In this document: positions 16,105 through 24,403 of the stretch, in pieces
How positions within the stretch are numbered: position 1 is the stretch's first letter
How the letters are laid out: every line of letters starts with the position of its first letter
From: Streptomyces sp. NRRL F-5122
GTDB taxonomy: Bacteria; Actinomycetota; Actinomycetes; Streptomycetales; Streptomycetaceae
Length of the DNA: 64,000 nt
Reading direction: 5' to 3'
NCBI RefSeq assembly: GCF_001507435.1
Contig: NZ_LMWH01000059.1
Span: 107,669 to 171,668, forward strand
Notes under the pieces: generated by a model
Database searches by the model: none
What the model was told of the DNA's origin: nothing
Seen by the model: the letters and a program-made list of their open reading frames with translations, nothing else
Made by a program: the position numbers and the translations under genes

Positions 16105-17449
16105 GGGTCACCTCCACCTGTCCCACGCCGACCTCGAGTCCGAGGTTCAGCGTGCCCCTGCTCCTCGTGCCCGGCGCGGGGGAGAGCGTCAGCTGTTCAT
16201 GCCGGTCGGGCTGCACATCCACGTCCTTCTGGGAGTCACCGGGCAACTGGACGTCTCCGAGACCGGCGTCGATCCTCAGCTCGACCGTGACGTCCTTCGG
16301 GACCACCACCTCGAGCCGGCCCGCTCCCACCTCGGCATGGGTCGTCACCGTCCGGCCCGGGGCGAGGTCCAGACGGCTGAGGTCCAAGGTGCCGACACCG
16401 GTGCCCAGATCGTAGGTCTCCCGGACGGCCGCCGCCGAGGTCGGTGCCCAGGTCGTGCGGGTCCAGTGCGTGGTGATGTCCTTCGGCAGGGCCACCGAGG
16501 CGGCGAGCAGCCCCGCCGTGAGGACGGCGAGGAAGAGGGAACCGGCCCCCGTACGGCCCAGGAACGAGCTGAGCGCGATGCCCGCCCCCAGTGTCAGGAG
16601 CGCACTGGCCAGGCCCGTCTGCAGACTGGTGCCGAGCGTCCGGTCGTCCCAGCTCAGGCCGGTGCCGAGAGCGCCCGCGAGCAGGGCGAACAAGAACGTC
16701 CAGCCGCCGATCCAGCGCGGCCCCCGTGATCTGGGCGGAGCCATGGCCCGTGCCCGCTGCCCGTACGACGGGCGGTCGGCGCCGACGGCCGCGGCCGCGT
16801 GGACCGGAGTGTCGCTGGGTCCCCACAGATAGCCGGTACCGCCCACATGGGTGCCGTCCTTGACGATGGGATCGCGCCACCAGGAGGGACGGGCGTCGGG
16901 CACGGGGGGCGCCGTCGCCTCCGGCGGCGCGTCGGCCACCGCCTGCGCGGCGAGCGGGTCGGGATCGGGGGCGCCGCGCTGTCGCGACCAGAACCCCGCG
17001 CCGGCCAGGAGCAGCGACAGGATGGCGGCGAACGTCAGTACCCCGCCGTTCCTGAGCATCGACAGGAAAACCCCGCAGCCCACCAGGGCGAAGAGGATCG
17101 CGGCCAGGCCCTGTCCGTCGACGCGGCCGGTCAGCAGCTTGCGGATCTCGTTCTCCTCCTCGTCGTCGTAGGGGACGAGGAGCCATACGAAGCCGTAGAA
17201 GATCAGACCGAGGCCCCCGGTCGCGGAGAGCACCGCGAGCACGATCCGGAAGATCACCGGGTCCATGTCGCACTGCCGGCCGAGACCTGCGCAGACGCCT
17301 CCGAGCATCTTGTGCCGCCGGTCACGCCGGAAGCGCCCGACGTCCCGGACGGGGTCCGGGCCCTCGGGCGCGCGCGGTTCCTCTTCCGCGGCGGGGCCGT
17401 GCTCCGTGCCCGGCCTCCGTCCCGCTGCCGCGTGGTGCTGATCCGTCAT
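16091..17449 (-). CDS. PspC-domain membrane protein with LiaF-like C-terminal domain
   Basis: A 452-residue protein. The N-terminus is disordered. A PspC domain (about 40-100) has RRHKMLGGVCAGLGRQCDMDP and FRIVLAVLSATGGLGLIFYG. Several further membrane segments follow (to about 310), then a soluble C-terminal beta domain starting LDLSRLDLAPGRTVTTHAEV with repeated VGAGRLEVVVP and AGLGDVQLPG strands, typical of the LiaF/DUF2154-like fold. The ATG at 17449 is chosen because the coding signal fades upstream. It is divergent from a PspC-histidine kinase gene, and it probably feeds the same envelope-stress pathway as a negative regulator or sensor (inference from LiaF/PspC families). Confidence 0.85.
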   Translation of the reverse strand: MTDQHHAAAGRRPGTEHGPAAEEEPRAPEGPDPVRDVGRFRRDRRHKMLGGVCAGLGRQCDMDPVIFRIVLAVLSATGGLGLIFYGFVWLLVPYDDEEENEIRKLLTGRVDGQGLAAILFALVGCGVFLSMLRNGGVLTFAAILSLLLAGAGFWSRQRGAPDPDPLAAQAVADAPPEATAPPVPDARPSWWRDPIVKDGTHVGGTGYLWGPSDTPVHAAAAVGADRPSYGQRARAMAPPRSRGPRWIGGWTFLFALLAGALGTGLSWDDRTLGTSLQTGLASALLTLGAGIALSSFLGRTGAGSLFLAVLTAGLLAASVALPKDITTHWTRTTWAPTSAAAVRETYDLGTGVGTLDLSRLDLAPGRTVTTHAEVGAGRLEVVVPKDVTVELRIDAGLGDVQLPGDSQKDVDVQPDRHEQLTLSPAPGTRSRGTLNLGLEVGVGQVEVTRAAS

Positions 17450-17686
17450 ACGTCCATGGTCTCCGGCGCGGCGGCCCGGCGGCAGTCCGTACGACCCTGG
17501 CCGAACCCTGAAATCTGCCCGACAGCCGTCGGGGGAGGCGACCCCCGGATCGGCGGACGGGACGTCCGTGGGGGGGCGCCGCCGGATCACCGGGGCGTGC
17601 CCGGCGCCCGGGGAAGGTGAAGTTCAGGGGTGTCTAAGGGGCCGACCCTGATGTACCGATGGGCCGGTCGTGTGACCATCGATGGC

Positions 17687-18979
17687 ATGCCGGACGCCGC
17701 AGCAGTGCTCCCCGACGACCCGCGGCCGCCGCGCAAGCTCTACCGCAGCAGCGACGGACGCTGGCTCGGGGGCGTGGCGCGGGGGCTCGCCGGGCACTTG
17801 GGGCTGCCCGTGATCTGGGTGCGTCTGGTGTTCGTCGGCCTGATGACGGCGGACGGACTCGGCGCGTTGTTGTACGCCGCGTTCTGGTTCTTCGTCCCGC
17901 TCGGTGTCGGCGGCGTCGACGACCGGCGCTCCCCGTCCCTGGTCGGCACCGAGACCTCGCCCGACGGCCGGCGCAGACTGGTCGCCCGCAAGCCCGACCG
18001 GGGCCAGATCGTCGCCCTGCTGCTCATGGTCGTCGTGGCGCTGACCTTCGTCGGCAGCGTGAACCTCGGCGGCGGGGCCAAGGCCTACCTCATCCCGGCC
18101 GTCCTAGTCGCCGCGGGTGTCGCCCTGGTCTGGCGCCAGGCGGACAACGCGCGGCGGGCGCGCTGGATGGAGGTCGGCAGCCGCCGGCGCACACTTACGC
18201 TGCTGCGCGCCGCGGCCGGGGTCCTGCTGGTGACCGCGGGCGTCTCCGGCATCTTCGTGCTCCAGGGCTCGGCGGCCCACCTCGGTTCGGTCCTCCAGGC
18301 GGCGCTCGCGGTCCTCGTCGGCGTCACGCTGCTCGCGGGCCCCTATCTCGTCCGGATCACCCAGGACCTGTCCGAGGAGCGACTGATGCGCATCCGCGCC
18401 CAGGAGCGCGCGGAGGTCGCCGCCCATGTCCACGACTCGGTCCTGCACACGCTGACCCTGATCCAGCGCAACGCGGAGAACGCCGGCGAGGTACGCCGCC
18501 TCGCCCGCGCCCAGGAGCGCGACCTGCGCGCCTGGCTCTACAAGCCGGAGGGCACCGGCAAGGACGAGGACGAGGAGCCCGACACCCTCGCGGAGGCGGT
18601 CCGGCGCAACGCGGCGGAGGTGGAGGACAAGCACGGCGTACCCATCGAGGTCGTCGTCGTCGGCGACTGCCCCCTCGACGATCGGATCGCGGCGCAGATG
18701 CAGGCCGCGCGCGAAGCGATGGTGAACGCCGCCAAGTACGGTGGCGAGGGCGGTGCCGTCCAGGTCTACGCCGAGGTCGAGGAGAGGACCGTCTTCGTGT
18801 CCGTGCGCGACCGCGGTCCCGGTTTCGACCTCGACACGATTCCCACCGACCGCATGGGTGTCAGAGAATCGATCATCGGCCGCATGGAGCGCAACGGCGG
18901 GACGGCACGACTGCGCTCCGTGCCGGGCGGCGGTACGGAGGTCGAGCTGGAGATGGAGAGGGCGGAGAGGACGTCATGA
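17687..18979 (+). CDS. PspC-domain sensor histidine kinase
   Basis: A 430-residue fusion. An N-terminal PspC domain (about 15-75, RKLYRSSDGRWLGGVARGLAG) is followed by membrane helices (about 100-120, 125-145, 165-185 and 190-215). A LuxR-partner-type kinase core comes next: AAHVHDSVLHTLTLIQ with the HD dyad at His249-Asp250, an N box AREAMVNAAKYGG, and the G boxes DRGPGFDLD and PGGGTEVEL. The start is ATG 17687 (MPDAAAVLP); ATG 17651 is an in-frame alternative. It overlaps the response regulator by four bases (ATGA) and forms a two-component system with it. The PspC fusion suggests it senses membrane stress. Confidence 0.92.
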   Translation: MPDAAAVLPDDPRPPRKLYRSSDGRWLGGVARGLAGHLGLPVIWVRLVFVGLMTADGLGALLYAAFWFFVPLGVGGVDDRRSPSLVGTETSPDGRRRLVARKPDRGQIVALLLMVVVALTFVGSVNLGGGAKAYLIPAVLVAAGVALVWRQADNARRARWMEVGSRRRTLTLLRAAAGVLLVTAGVSGIFVLQGSAAHLGSVLQAALAVLVGVTLLAGPYLVRITQDLSEERLMRIRAQERAEVAAHVHDSVLHTLTLIQRNAENAGEVRRLARAQERDLRAWLYKPEGTGKDEDEEPDTLAEAVRRNAAEVEDKHGVPIEVVVVGDCPLDDRIAAQMQAAREAMVNAAKYGGEGGAVQVYAEVEERTVFVSVRDRGPGFDLDTIPTDRMGVRESIIGRMERNGGTARLRSVPGGGTEVELEMERAERTS

Positions 18980-19704
18980 GCGACGCGAACGAGCCGGCCG
19001 GCCCGGTGGAGCCGGAGCGCACGAGCGGGGGCGGCGCCGAGGAGCGGCGTGTGCGGGTCGTGCTCGTCGACGACCACCGGATGTTCCGCACGGGTGTCCA
19101 GGCCGAGATCGGGCAGACCGAGCGGACCGGGGTCGAGGTCGTCGGCGAGGCCGCGGACGTCGACCAGGCGGTGAGTGTCATCACCGCCACCCGGCCCGAG
19201 GTGGTGCTCCTCGACGTCCATCTGCCCGGCGGCGGTGGCGTCGAGGTGCTGCGCCGGTGTGCACCGCTGATGGCCGACGCGGAGCGGCCGGTCCGCTTTC
19301 TCGCGCTGTCCGTCTCGGACGCGGCGGAGGACGTGATCGGTGTCATCCGTGGCGGCGCCCGCGGATACGTCACCAAGACGATCACCGGCTCCGATCTGGT
19401 CGACTCCGTCTTCCGTGTGCAGGAAGGCGACGCGGTGTTCTCGCCGCGCCTGGCCGGCTTCGTCCTCGACGCCTTCGCCTCGACGGACGCCCCGCCCGTC
19501 GACGAGGACCTCGACCGGCTCACCCAGCGCGAGCGCGAGGTGCTGCGCCTCATCGCCCGCGGCTACGCGTACAAGGAGATCGCCAAGCAGCTGTTCATCT
19601 CGGTGAAGACGGTCGAGTCCCATGTCTCGGCGGTCCTGCGTAAGCTCCAGCTGTCCAACCGGCACGAGCTGACGCGCTGGGCGACGGCACGCCGGCTGGT
19701 CTGA
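18976..19704 (+). CDS. LuxR/NarL-family response regulator
   Basis: A 242-residue regulator. The receiver domain (about 26-150) has acidic pair Asp32/Asp33, phosphorylation site Asp80 in LLDVHLP and Lys134 in GYVTKT. The C-terminal LuxR HTH starts at LTQREREVLRLIARGYAYKEI and ends at LQLSNRHELTRWA. The first 25 residues are a charged tail absent from the core family. Start and stop overlap the kinase gene (ATGA), so it is the cognate partner. The target genes are unknown; the divergent PspC gene is the obvious candidate. Confidence 0.95.
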   Translation: MSDANEPAGPVEPERTSGGGAEERRVRVVLVDDHRMFRTGVQAEIGQTERTGVEVVGEAADVDQAVSVITATRPEVVLLDVHLPGGGGVEVLRRCAPLMADAERPVRFLALSVSDAAEDVIGVIRGGARGYVTKTITGSDLVDSVFRVQEGDAVFSPRLAGFVLDAFASTDAPPVDEDLDRLTQREREVLRLIARGYAYKEIAKQLFISVKTVESHVSAVLRKLQLSNRHELTRWATARRLV

Positions 19705-19752
19705 CGGGCCCTCATCGGACGTACACGGGGGCTTCGGGGGTCCGGAGGCCGC

Positions 19753-20817
19753 TCACACCACCCGGGTGGCCCCCGCGAACGGCATCTGGTCGATCGGCGC
19801 CAGCCGTACCGGCGCCGAGGGGTTGGGCGCGTGGATCATCTGACCGTTGCCCACGTAGATCCCCACGTGGCTGACGCCGGAGTAGAAGAACACCAGGTCG
19901 CCGGGGAGCAGTTCGGAGCGCGAGACCCGGTGTCCCGCCCCGATCTGGGCGTAGGTGGTCCGCGGTAGCGAGACGCCCGCCGAGCGGTAGGCGGCCTGCA
20001 CCAGGCCCGAGCAGTCGAAGGCGTTGGGGCCGGTGGCACCCCAGACATACGGGCTGCCCAGCTTGCCGTACGCGTACGACAGCGCGGCCGCCGCCCGTGT
20101 GTTGGGGGCCTGAGCGGCCGCGGCGGCGGCCGACATCGGTGCCAGGCCCCGTAGTGCGGAGCGCGACGCCCGTCCGGTGCCCCCGTCCCCTGTGAGCTGT
20201 GCCCGCTGGCCGGCTGTCAGACGGGACAGCAGCCGGCGCGCCTCGCCCAGCCTGTCGGTGATCGTCTGCTTCTGCCGGCGCAGCTCCGTCTGCCGTGACT
20301 TCAGGGAGGCCAGCTCCACCCGGGCCGCGCCGCGCAGCCGCTCGATCTCGTGCAGCTGGCCCCGCACACGGCTCACGGCCGCGGCCTGCCGGTTGTCGGC
20401 CCGCTCGGCGAAAGCGGCGTCGTCGAGGTAACGGCCGGGGTCCGAGGAGAGCAGGAGCTGCACCGAGGGGTCGATGCCGCCGCCGCGGTACTGCGCCGCC
20501 GCGGCCGAACCGAGTGCCTCGCGCGCCGTGTTGAGCCGGTCCGTGCGGCGGGCCGCCTCGTCGCGCAGGGAGTTGAGCCGTGCCTGGGCCTCGGCCGCCT
20601 CCTCCTTCGCCCCGTTGTACTTCTCGGTGGCGACCTCCGCCTGCTCGTACAGCTTGTCGACTTCGGCCTTGACCTGAGCGGGGGAGAGTTGCGGTTCGGC
20701 GTGCCCCGTGCCCTCGAGACCGGTCGCGGTAGCCGCTCCCGCGAGGGCGATCGTGGCGGCGGTGCGGACCGTGTTGCCGCCGATCGCACGCTGTCTGGGC
20801 TTGCGGTGCGCTGCCAC
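19753..20817 (-). CDS. Secreted NlpC/P60 peptidoglycan endopeptidase with coiled coil
   Basis: A 354-residue protein. A signal peptide (about 1-42) is followed by a long heptad-rich coiled coil (about 48-210), an Ala-rich linker, and an NlpC/P60 domain (about 240-354). Catalytic Cys269 lies in AFDCSGLV, His317 in SHVGIYVG, and the third residue in MIHAPN. Such enzymes cleave D-Glu to diamino-acid bonds in stem peptides. The GTG at 20817 (VAAHRKPRQR) is preferred over the ORF start 24 codons upstream because the N-terminus parallels that of the paralogue at 22660-23814 (MAPHRKARPS). Its -10 TAGCGT (20990-20985) matches that paralogue, but no riboswitch is seen here. Confidence 0.93.
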   Translation of the reverse strand: MAAHRKPRQRAIGGNTVRTAATIALAGAATATGLEGTGHAEPQLSPAQVKAEVDKLYEQAEVATEKYNGAKEEAAEAQARLNSLRDEAARRTDRLNTAREALGSAAAAQYRGGGIDPSVQLLLSSDPGRYLDDAAFAERADNRQAAAVSRVRGQLHEIERLRGAARVELASLKSRQTELRRQKQTITDRLGEARRLLSRLTAGQRAQLTGDGGTGRASRSALRGLAPMSAAAAAAQAPNTRAAAALSYAYGKLGSPYVWGATGPNAFDCSGLVQAAYRSAGVSLPRTTYAQIGAGHRVSRSELLPGDLVFFYSGVSHVGIYVGNGQMIHAPNPSAPVRLAPIDQMPFAGATRVV

Positions 20818-21248
20818 CTGGCCGTCCCGTCCTTTCGTACGACCGCCGGTCGTCCCGGGCGGTGTCGCGCGTCCGGCGGCGGCCCGCACAGGGGGAGCGC
20901 GCCGCCGCCGGACCTTCTCGGCGGTGGTGTCCGACGGCCGCCCCTGGCCCGGGCGGTGGTGGGGAGCCGGCCACCTGGTGCAGGACGCTAAACCTCGCCG
21001 TGACCGCTCCGTGATGCAATGTGCGGAACTGTCGCGACCGGACTACCGGTGACCGTATGTGGCCGTGATCCCGTTCCGGGAGCGCCGACTTCACGCTGTG
21101 CGATGACCGATGCGGTGGTTTCGGGACGCGGGCGGGCGGCGGAGTGCTATGGAGCGCATATATGCGGTGGCCGTGCGGGCAGGGGCGCCGTCCTCGACGC
21201 GGGGCCGGTGACCGGGAGACCGGGCACCCCTGGTTAGGCTCCGGACCC
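20818..21248. other. Divergent intergenic region with promoter boxes and a 12-base palindrome
   Basis: TAGCGT on the minus strand (20990-20985) is a -10 box for the NlpC/P60 gene. On the plus strand TAGGCT (21235-21240) lies eight bases before the ATG of the membrane-protein gene. CGCATATATGCG (21155-21166) is a perfect palindrome standing out from the GC-rich background. No gene is convincing. Confidence 0.6.
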
Positions 21249-21249
21249 A
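21235..21249 (+). promoter_or_regulatory. Leaderless promoter -10 box
   Basis: TAGGCT (21235-21240) fits TANNNT and ends eight bases before the ATG at 21249. There is no ribosome site, so a leaderless transcript is expected. Confidence 0.6.
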
Positions 21250-21602
21250 TGGACGTACTCATCCATCTCTTCGTCGGCCTGCACATCATCGGTATCGCCG
21301 CGCTCCTCGGCGGCTTCCTCACCCAGATGAAGGCGATGGGCCGGGGCACGGCCCGTTTTGTGCCCGGGATGCTGCACGGCGCGCTGACCATGCTGGTCAC
21401 CGGTGTCGTGCTGGTCGGTCTCAACGAGGCGGACCACCACTCCGTCGACACGATCAAGATCGGTGTGAAGCTGGCCCTGCTGATCGTGATCCTCGGCCTG
21501 GTCTATGTGAAGCGGGACGAGGAGAGGGTCGAGAAGCCGCTCTTCGCCCTCGTCGGCGCGCTGACCGTCGCGAACATCTTCATCGCGGTGCTCTGGACCT
21601 GA
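21249..21602 (+). CDS. Small four-helix integral membrane protein
   Basis: A 117-residue, almost wholly hydrophobic protein. Helices fall at about 3-24, 38-58, 64-84 and 96-115, with a charged KRDEERVEK loop. Streptomyces homologues are annotated only as integral membrane protein. The ATG at 21249 (MDVLIHLFVGLHIIG) is set by the leaderless -10 box. It ends inside the last codons of the convergent transporter gene (23-base overlap). The function is unknown. Confidence 0.8.
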   Translation: MDVLIHLFVGLHIIGIAALLGGFLTQMKAMGRGTARFVPGMLHGALTMLVTGVVLVGLNEADHHSVDTIKIGVKLALLIVILGLVYVKRDEERVEKPLFALVGALTVANIFIAVLWT

Positions 21603-22551
21603 CGCCGCCCGACGCCGACAGGACGGCGCCGGCGAGGACCACGCACCAGGCGGCCACCGCGATCCACAGCAGCACCCGGCCCAGGTCGCGCAGCCACGGC
21701 ACCCCGAGGGCGGTGGCGACGGACAGGGACGCCACCGCCGTCATGGCCATCGGGAAGACGGTCGCCCAGCGCCGTACGTCGTAGCCGAGCCGGGGGCGGA
21801 GCACCTCGGCCACCGCCAGCAGGCAGTAGCACACAAGGGCGAGGACGAGCAGCGCGATGGTCACGCCCCGCAGGGCGGCACGGTCGTCGTTGTTCCAGAG
21901 GTACATCCGGTGGGAGGCGAGAACGAGCCGCGCCCCGGCCACCGCGGCGATGGCGAGTCCGCCGCCCAGGATCCAGTGGTCCCCCGCCCCCCTCGTCACC
22001 TGGCGCAGGTCGAAGCACCGCAGTCCGACCACGTAGAACACCAGCCCGAGCCAGAAGAACACGAGCGCCGTGTGTGCGAGCCACGCCACACCGGCGGACA
22101 CCGCCAGCACCGCACCGAGCAGCGCGATCCCCTCCGTCGCCACGCATCCTAGGAAGACCGTCCCGGCCATACGGCGCTTCCAGCGGCGTGCGACCACCAC
22201 GAGCAGGACCGCCCACAGCAGGACGGACAGGGCGAGCAGGGCCTTCGCGAGCGACTGCCCGCCCTGCACGGCCGCCGCCGTGCCCAGCGCGGCGGTCGCC
22301 GCGACCGGGGTGAGGGCGGCCGGGGGGAGCGCCGCGTCCGCCCCGCGCCCGCGCCACCCCGGCGCCCGTACGGCGGCGTCGGCGACCAGTCCCAGCCAGG
22401 CGGCGGCCGTGAGGGCCAGGGCGATACGGGAGAGGACCCGGTGGCCGGCCAGGAGCAGTCCGACCGACAGGATGCCGGTCGCCATCACGGCGGCCCCGGT
22501 GGCGGGTGGACGCTGCGACCACCAGGTGCGGAGCGCGGAGGTGCCTGACAT
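21580..22551 (-). CDS. TDT-family (SLAC1/TehA-like) membrane transporter
   Basis: A 323-residue protein with about ten membrane helices. PPATGAAVMATGILSVGL near the N-terminus and RRWATVFPMAMTAVASLSVATALG near the C-terminus resemble the paired gate-helix motifs of the tellurite-resistance / dicarboxylate transporter (TDT) family. The ATG at 22551 lies seven bases after a TAGCAT box (22564-22559), pointing to a leaderless start. Substrates in the family are anions (C4-dicarboxylates, sulfite, chloride); which one applies here is open. The family call rests on motif memory and is moderate. Confidence 0.65.
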   Translation of the reverse strand: MSGTSALRTWWSQRPPATGAAVMATGILSVGLLLAGHRVLSRIALALTAAAWLGLVADAAVRAPGWRGRGADAALPPAALTPVAATAALGTAAAVQGGQSLAKALLALSVLLWAVLLVVVARRWKRRMAGTVFLGCVATEGIALLGAVLAVSAGVAWLAHTALVFFWLGLVFYVVGLRCFDLRQVTRGAGDHWILGGGLAIAAVAGARLVLASHRMYLWNNDDRAALRGVTIALLVLALVCYCLLAVAEVLRPRLGYDVRRWATVFPMAMTAVASLSVATALGVPWLRDLGRVLLWIAVAAWCVVLAGAVLSASGGVRSRAPR

Positions 22552-22558
22552 GCGCCCG

Positions 22559-22564
22559 ATGCTA
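22559..22564 (-). promoter_or_regulatory. -10 box of a leaderless transcript
   Basis: TAGCAT on the minus strand (TANNNT) ends seven bases before the ATG at 22551, with no ribosome site between. Confidence 0.55.
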
Positions 22565-22593
22565 AAGATGCGCACCCGCGTTGCGTACGGGGC

Positions 22594-22632
22594 ACGCGCG
22601 CGGGGATGCCGAAAACAACCCCACGCGCGCGT
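22594..22632 (-). terminator. Imperfect hairpin after the NlpC/P60 gene
   Basis: ACGCGCGCGGGG (22594-22605) pairs with CCCCACGCGCGCGT (22619-22632) with one bulge. It lies just downstream of the second NlpC/P60 stop codon (22660) on the minus strand. Confidence 0.5.
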
Positions 22633-22659
22633 ACCGCACGACGAGCGGGAGGCCCGGCC

Positions 22660-23814
22660 TCAGGCGGGGCGCACCACGCTGTGGATGATGGAGGAGCCGT
22701 CGTAGTAGATGGACTCCTCGCGGACGTAGGCGCCCGGCTTCGGCGCATGGATCATCATGCCGTCGCCGATGTAGATGCCGACGTGGCTGATGTCGTCGTA
22801 GAAGAAGATCAGGTCACCCGGCTGGGCGTCGGCGAGCGGCACCGTCGTGCCGGCGTCGACCTGGTCGTACGTGGTGCGCGGGAGCGACACCCCTGCGGCC
22901 TTCCAGGCGGCCTGGGTCAGTCCGGAGCAGTCGTACGAATCGGGGCCGGTCGCGCCCCACACGTACGGCTTGCCCACCTGGGCCCGGGCGTACGCGAGGG
23001 CCTTCTCCGCCTTCGTCCCGTTCGTGGGGGCCGTGGTGGAGGAGCCGGACGAGCCGCCCGTGGTGGTGGAGGAGGACGACTCCTGCGCGGCCTGCTTCTG
23101 CCGGGCCGCCTCCTGCTGCCGGGCCAGCTCCTCCGCCTGGCGCCGTGCCTCCTCCTGCTTCTTCTTCTCGATCGCGGCGAGGCGTGCCTTCTCCTCCGCG
23201 GTGAGTCTGGAGAGCAGCTCCCGCGCGGTGCCGAGCTTCTTCTGGATCTCCGTCTTGCTCGACTTCAGCGCTTCCTGCGACTCGGTGAGCGTCTGAAGGC
23301 TCTCGGTGGCCTCCTGCCGCTTCTTCATCGTCGCGGACCGGTCGGTGAAGTAGTCGTCGACCGTCTCCTTCTGGCGACCGGTGAGCCGGTTCATCAGCTG
23401 GGTCTGGTCGAAGTAGTCCTGAGGGGTGTCGGCCAGCAGGAAGGTGGCCGTGTCGGGGGCCGCCGCCCCGGTGCGGTACTGCGCGGCGGCGTACGACCCC
23501 AGCTGCTCACGTGCCTCATTGAGCTTCTGGGTGCGCTGGGCCACGTCGTCGAGGAGCGTGTCGACGCGCTTGCGCTGCTCGGTCGACTTCTCCTTGGCCG
23601 CGTTGTACTTGTCGGTGGCCGACTCCGCCTGGCGGTAGAGGTCGTCGACCTTCTTCTCGACCTCCTCGACGCTCGGCTTGCGGTCGGGGGAGGGGGCGGC
23701 GTTGGCGGTCTGGGACAGCAGGGCCACGGAGGTGAGGGCGGCCGTCGCGAGAACGGGGGTCCGTATGCCTGCGATGCGCGTGCCCGAGGGACGCGCCTTG
23801 CGGTGCGGCGCCAT
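22660..23814 (-). CDS. Secreted NlpC/P60 peptidoglycan endopeptidase under c-di-AMP riboswitch
   Basis: A 384-residue protein. It has a signal peptide (about 1-40, ending ANAAP), a long coiled coil (about 48-235, very rich in Lys/Glu/Gln), a Ser/Thr-rich linker, and an NlpC/P60 domain (about 270-384) with Cys296 in SYDCSGLT, His344 in SHVGIYIG and HAPKPG. Architecture and sequence are paralogous to 19753-20817. The ATG at 23814 follows GAAGGAG at about nine bases. The 5' leader carries a ydaO-type riboswitch. In actinobacteria such switches control resuscitation-promoting factors and wall hydrolases, matching this gene. It acts outside the membrane on peptidoglycan stem peptides. Confidence 0.95.
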   Translation of the reverse strand: MAPHRKARPSGTRIAGIRTPVLATAALTSVALLSQTANAAPSPDRKPSVEEVEKKVDDLYRQAESATDKYNAAKEKSTEQRKRVDTLLDDVAQRTQKLNEAREQLGSYAAAQYRTGAAAPDTATFLLADTPQDYFDQTQLMNRLTGRQKETVDDYFTDRSATMKKRQEATESLQTLTESQEALKSSKTEIQKKLGTARELLSRLTAEEKARLAAIEKKKQEEARRQAEELARQQEAARQKQAAQESSSSTTTGGSSGSSTTAPTNGTKAEKALAYARAQVGKPYVWGATGPDSYDCSGLTQAAWKAAGVSLPRTTYDQVDAGTTVPLADAQPGDLIFFYDDISHVGIYIGDGMMIHAPKPGAYVREESIYYDGSSIIHSVVRPA

Positions 23815-23834
23815 GGGAGGCGTCTCCTTCCGTA

Positions 23835-23987
23835 CTCCGCCTACCGAGTTAGCTGTCGGGTTCGGGCGGGTGGTTCCGGAAGGCATGCCCTACGGCCCCG
23901 GCCCCGCAGGGCCGTTGGCCGATTCACCCCAAGGTCGGGTGGGTCCCCGGCTCCGGGTGCCGCGGGGGCGTACCGGACTCGGCGGAG
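23835..23987 (-). ncRNA. ydaO-yuaA riboswitch (cyclic di-AMP)
   Basis: Read on the minus strand, the leader contains the conserved ydaO blocks in order: CCGGAGCCGGGGACCCA, then CUUGGGGUGAAUCGGCC, a GC hairpin with CAACGGCCCUGC, and CGAACCCGACAGCUAACUCG followed by GUAGGC. The closing helix pairs CUCCGCC (23987-23981) with GGCGGAG (23841-23835). This is the class known to bind c-di-AMP and switch genes off. The 3' end lies only 20 bases from the start codon, next to the ribosome site (23830-23824). Control could therefore act on translation, or by termination within P1. Confidence 0.92.
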
Positions 23988-24038
23988 GCCGCACGGCCCG
24001 GCGATCTTCGCCGGTGGGGGTCGTGCGACCCGCTCGGA

Positions 24039-24068
24039 ACGCTAGCCAACTCGTGTGGCCCGTGTGAA
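24039..24068 (-). promoter_or_regulatory. Promoter for riboswitch and NlpC/P60 gene
   Basis: TTCACA (24068-24063), an 18-base spacer and TAGCGT (24044-24039) on the minus strand. Transcription would start near 24032, giving a leader of about 215 bases holding the riboswitch. The same TAGCGT box precedes the other NlpC/P60 gene. Confidence 0.55.
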
Positions 24069-24372
24069 GGTTGATGTGCGATATGCCCGATACATTTTCG
24101 TGACCTTGACCATGTGCCGGGCCGCCCTGGGGGAATGCGGCGGGATCTGCGACGGGTTGGGTGTTTTCCTGTGAAGTCGTGCGGAGTGACGGACTCCGCC
24201 TGGTTCCGTCGGGAGGCGATACCGGATCACGGGATCGTGCACCGCCCTGCGATCGATTTCTGTCAGCGATCGAACGGTCCCGGAAGGTGGCGGTGCGAGT
24301 GCGGTCGGCACCGGAAGACCGCGGGCGGTCCGGCCCGCTCCCGGCGGCGGAGTTCTCGGGGTGGCGGCCGAC

Positions 24373-24394
24373 TGTCGGTGGGGCGGCCTAGACT
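24373..24394 (+). promoter_or_regulatory. PafBC / RecA-NDp type DNA-damage promoter of uvrD
   Basis: TGTCGGTG (24373-24380), exactly eight bases, then TAGACT (24389-24394). This is the actinobacterial LexA-independent damage promoter consensus, TTGTCRGTG-N8-TANNNT, differing only in the first T. It lies nine bases before the uvrD start, so the message is leaderless or nearly so. The region 24069-24372 upstream holds nothing else recognisable. Confidence 0.75.
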
Positions 24395-24403
24395 CGGAGA
24401 GCG

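Noticed and set aside
20818..21060. Possible second c-di-AMP riboswitch before the other NlpC/P60 gene
   Set aside because: None of the ydaO blocks (GGGGUGAAU, ACAGCUAACUC, GUAGGC) is present.
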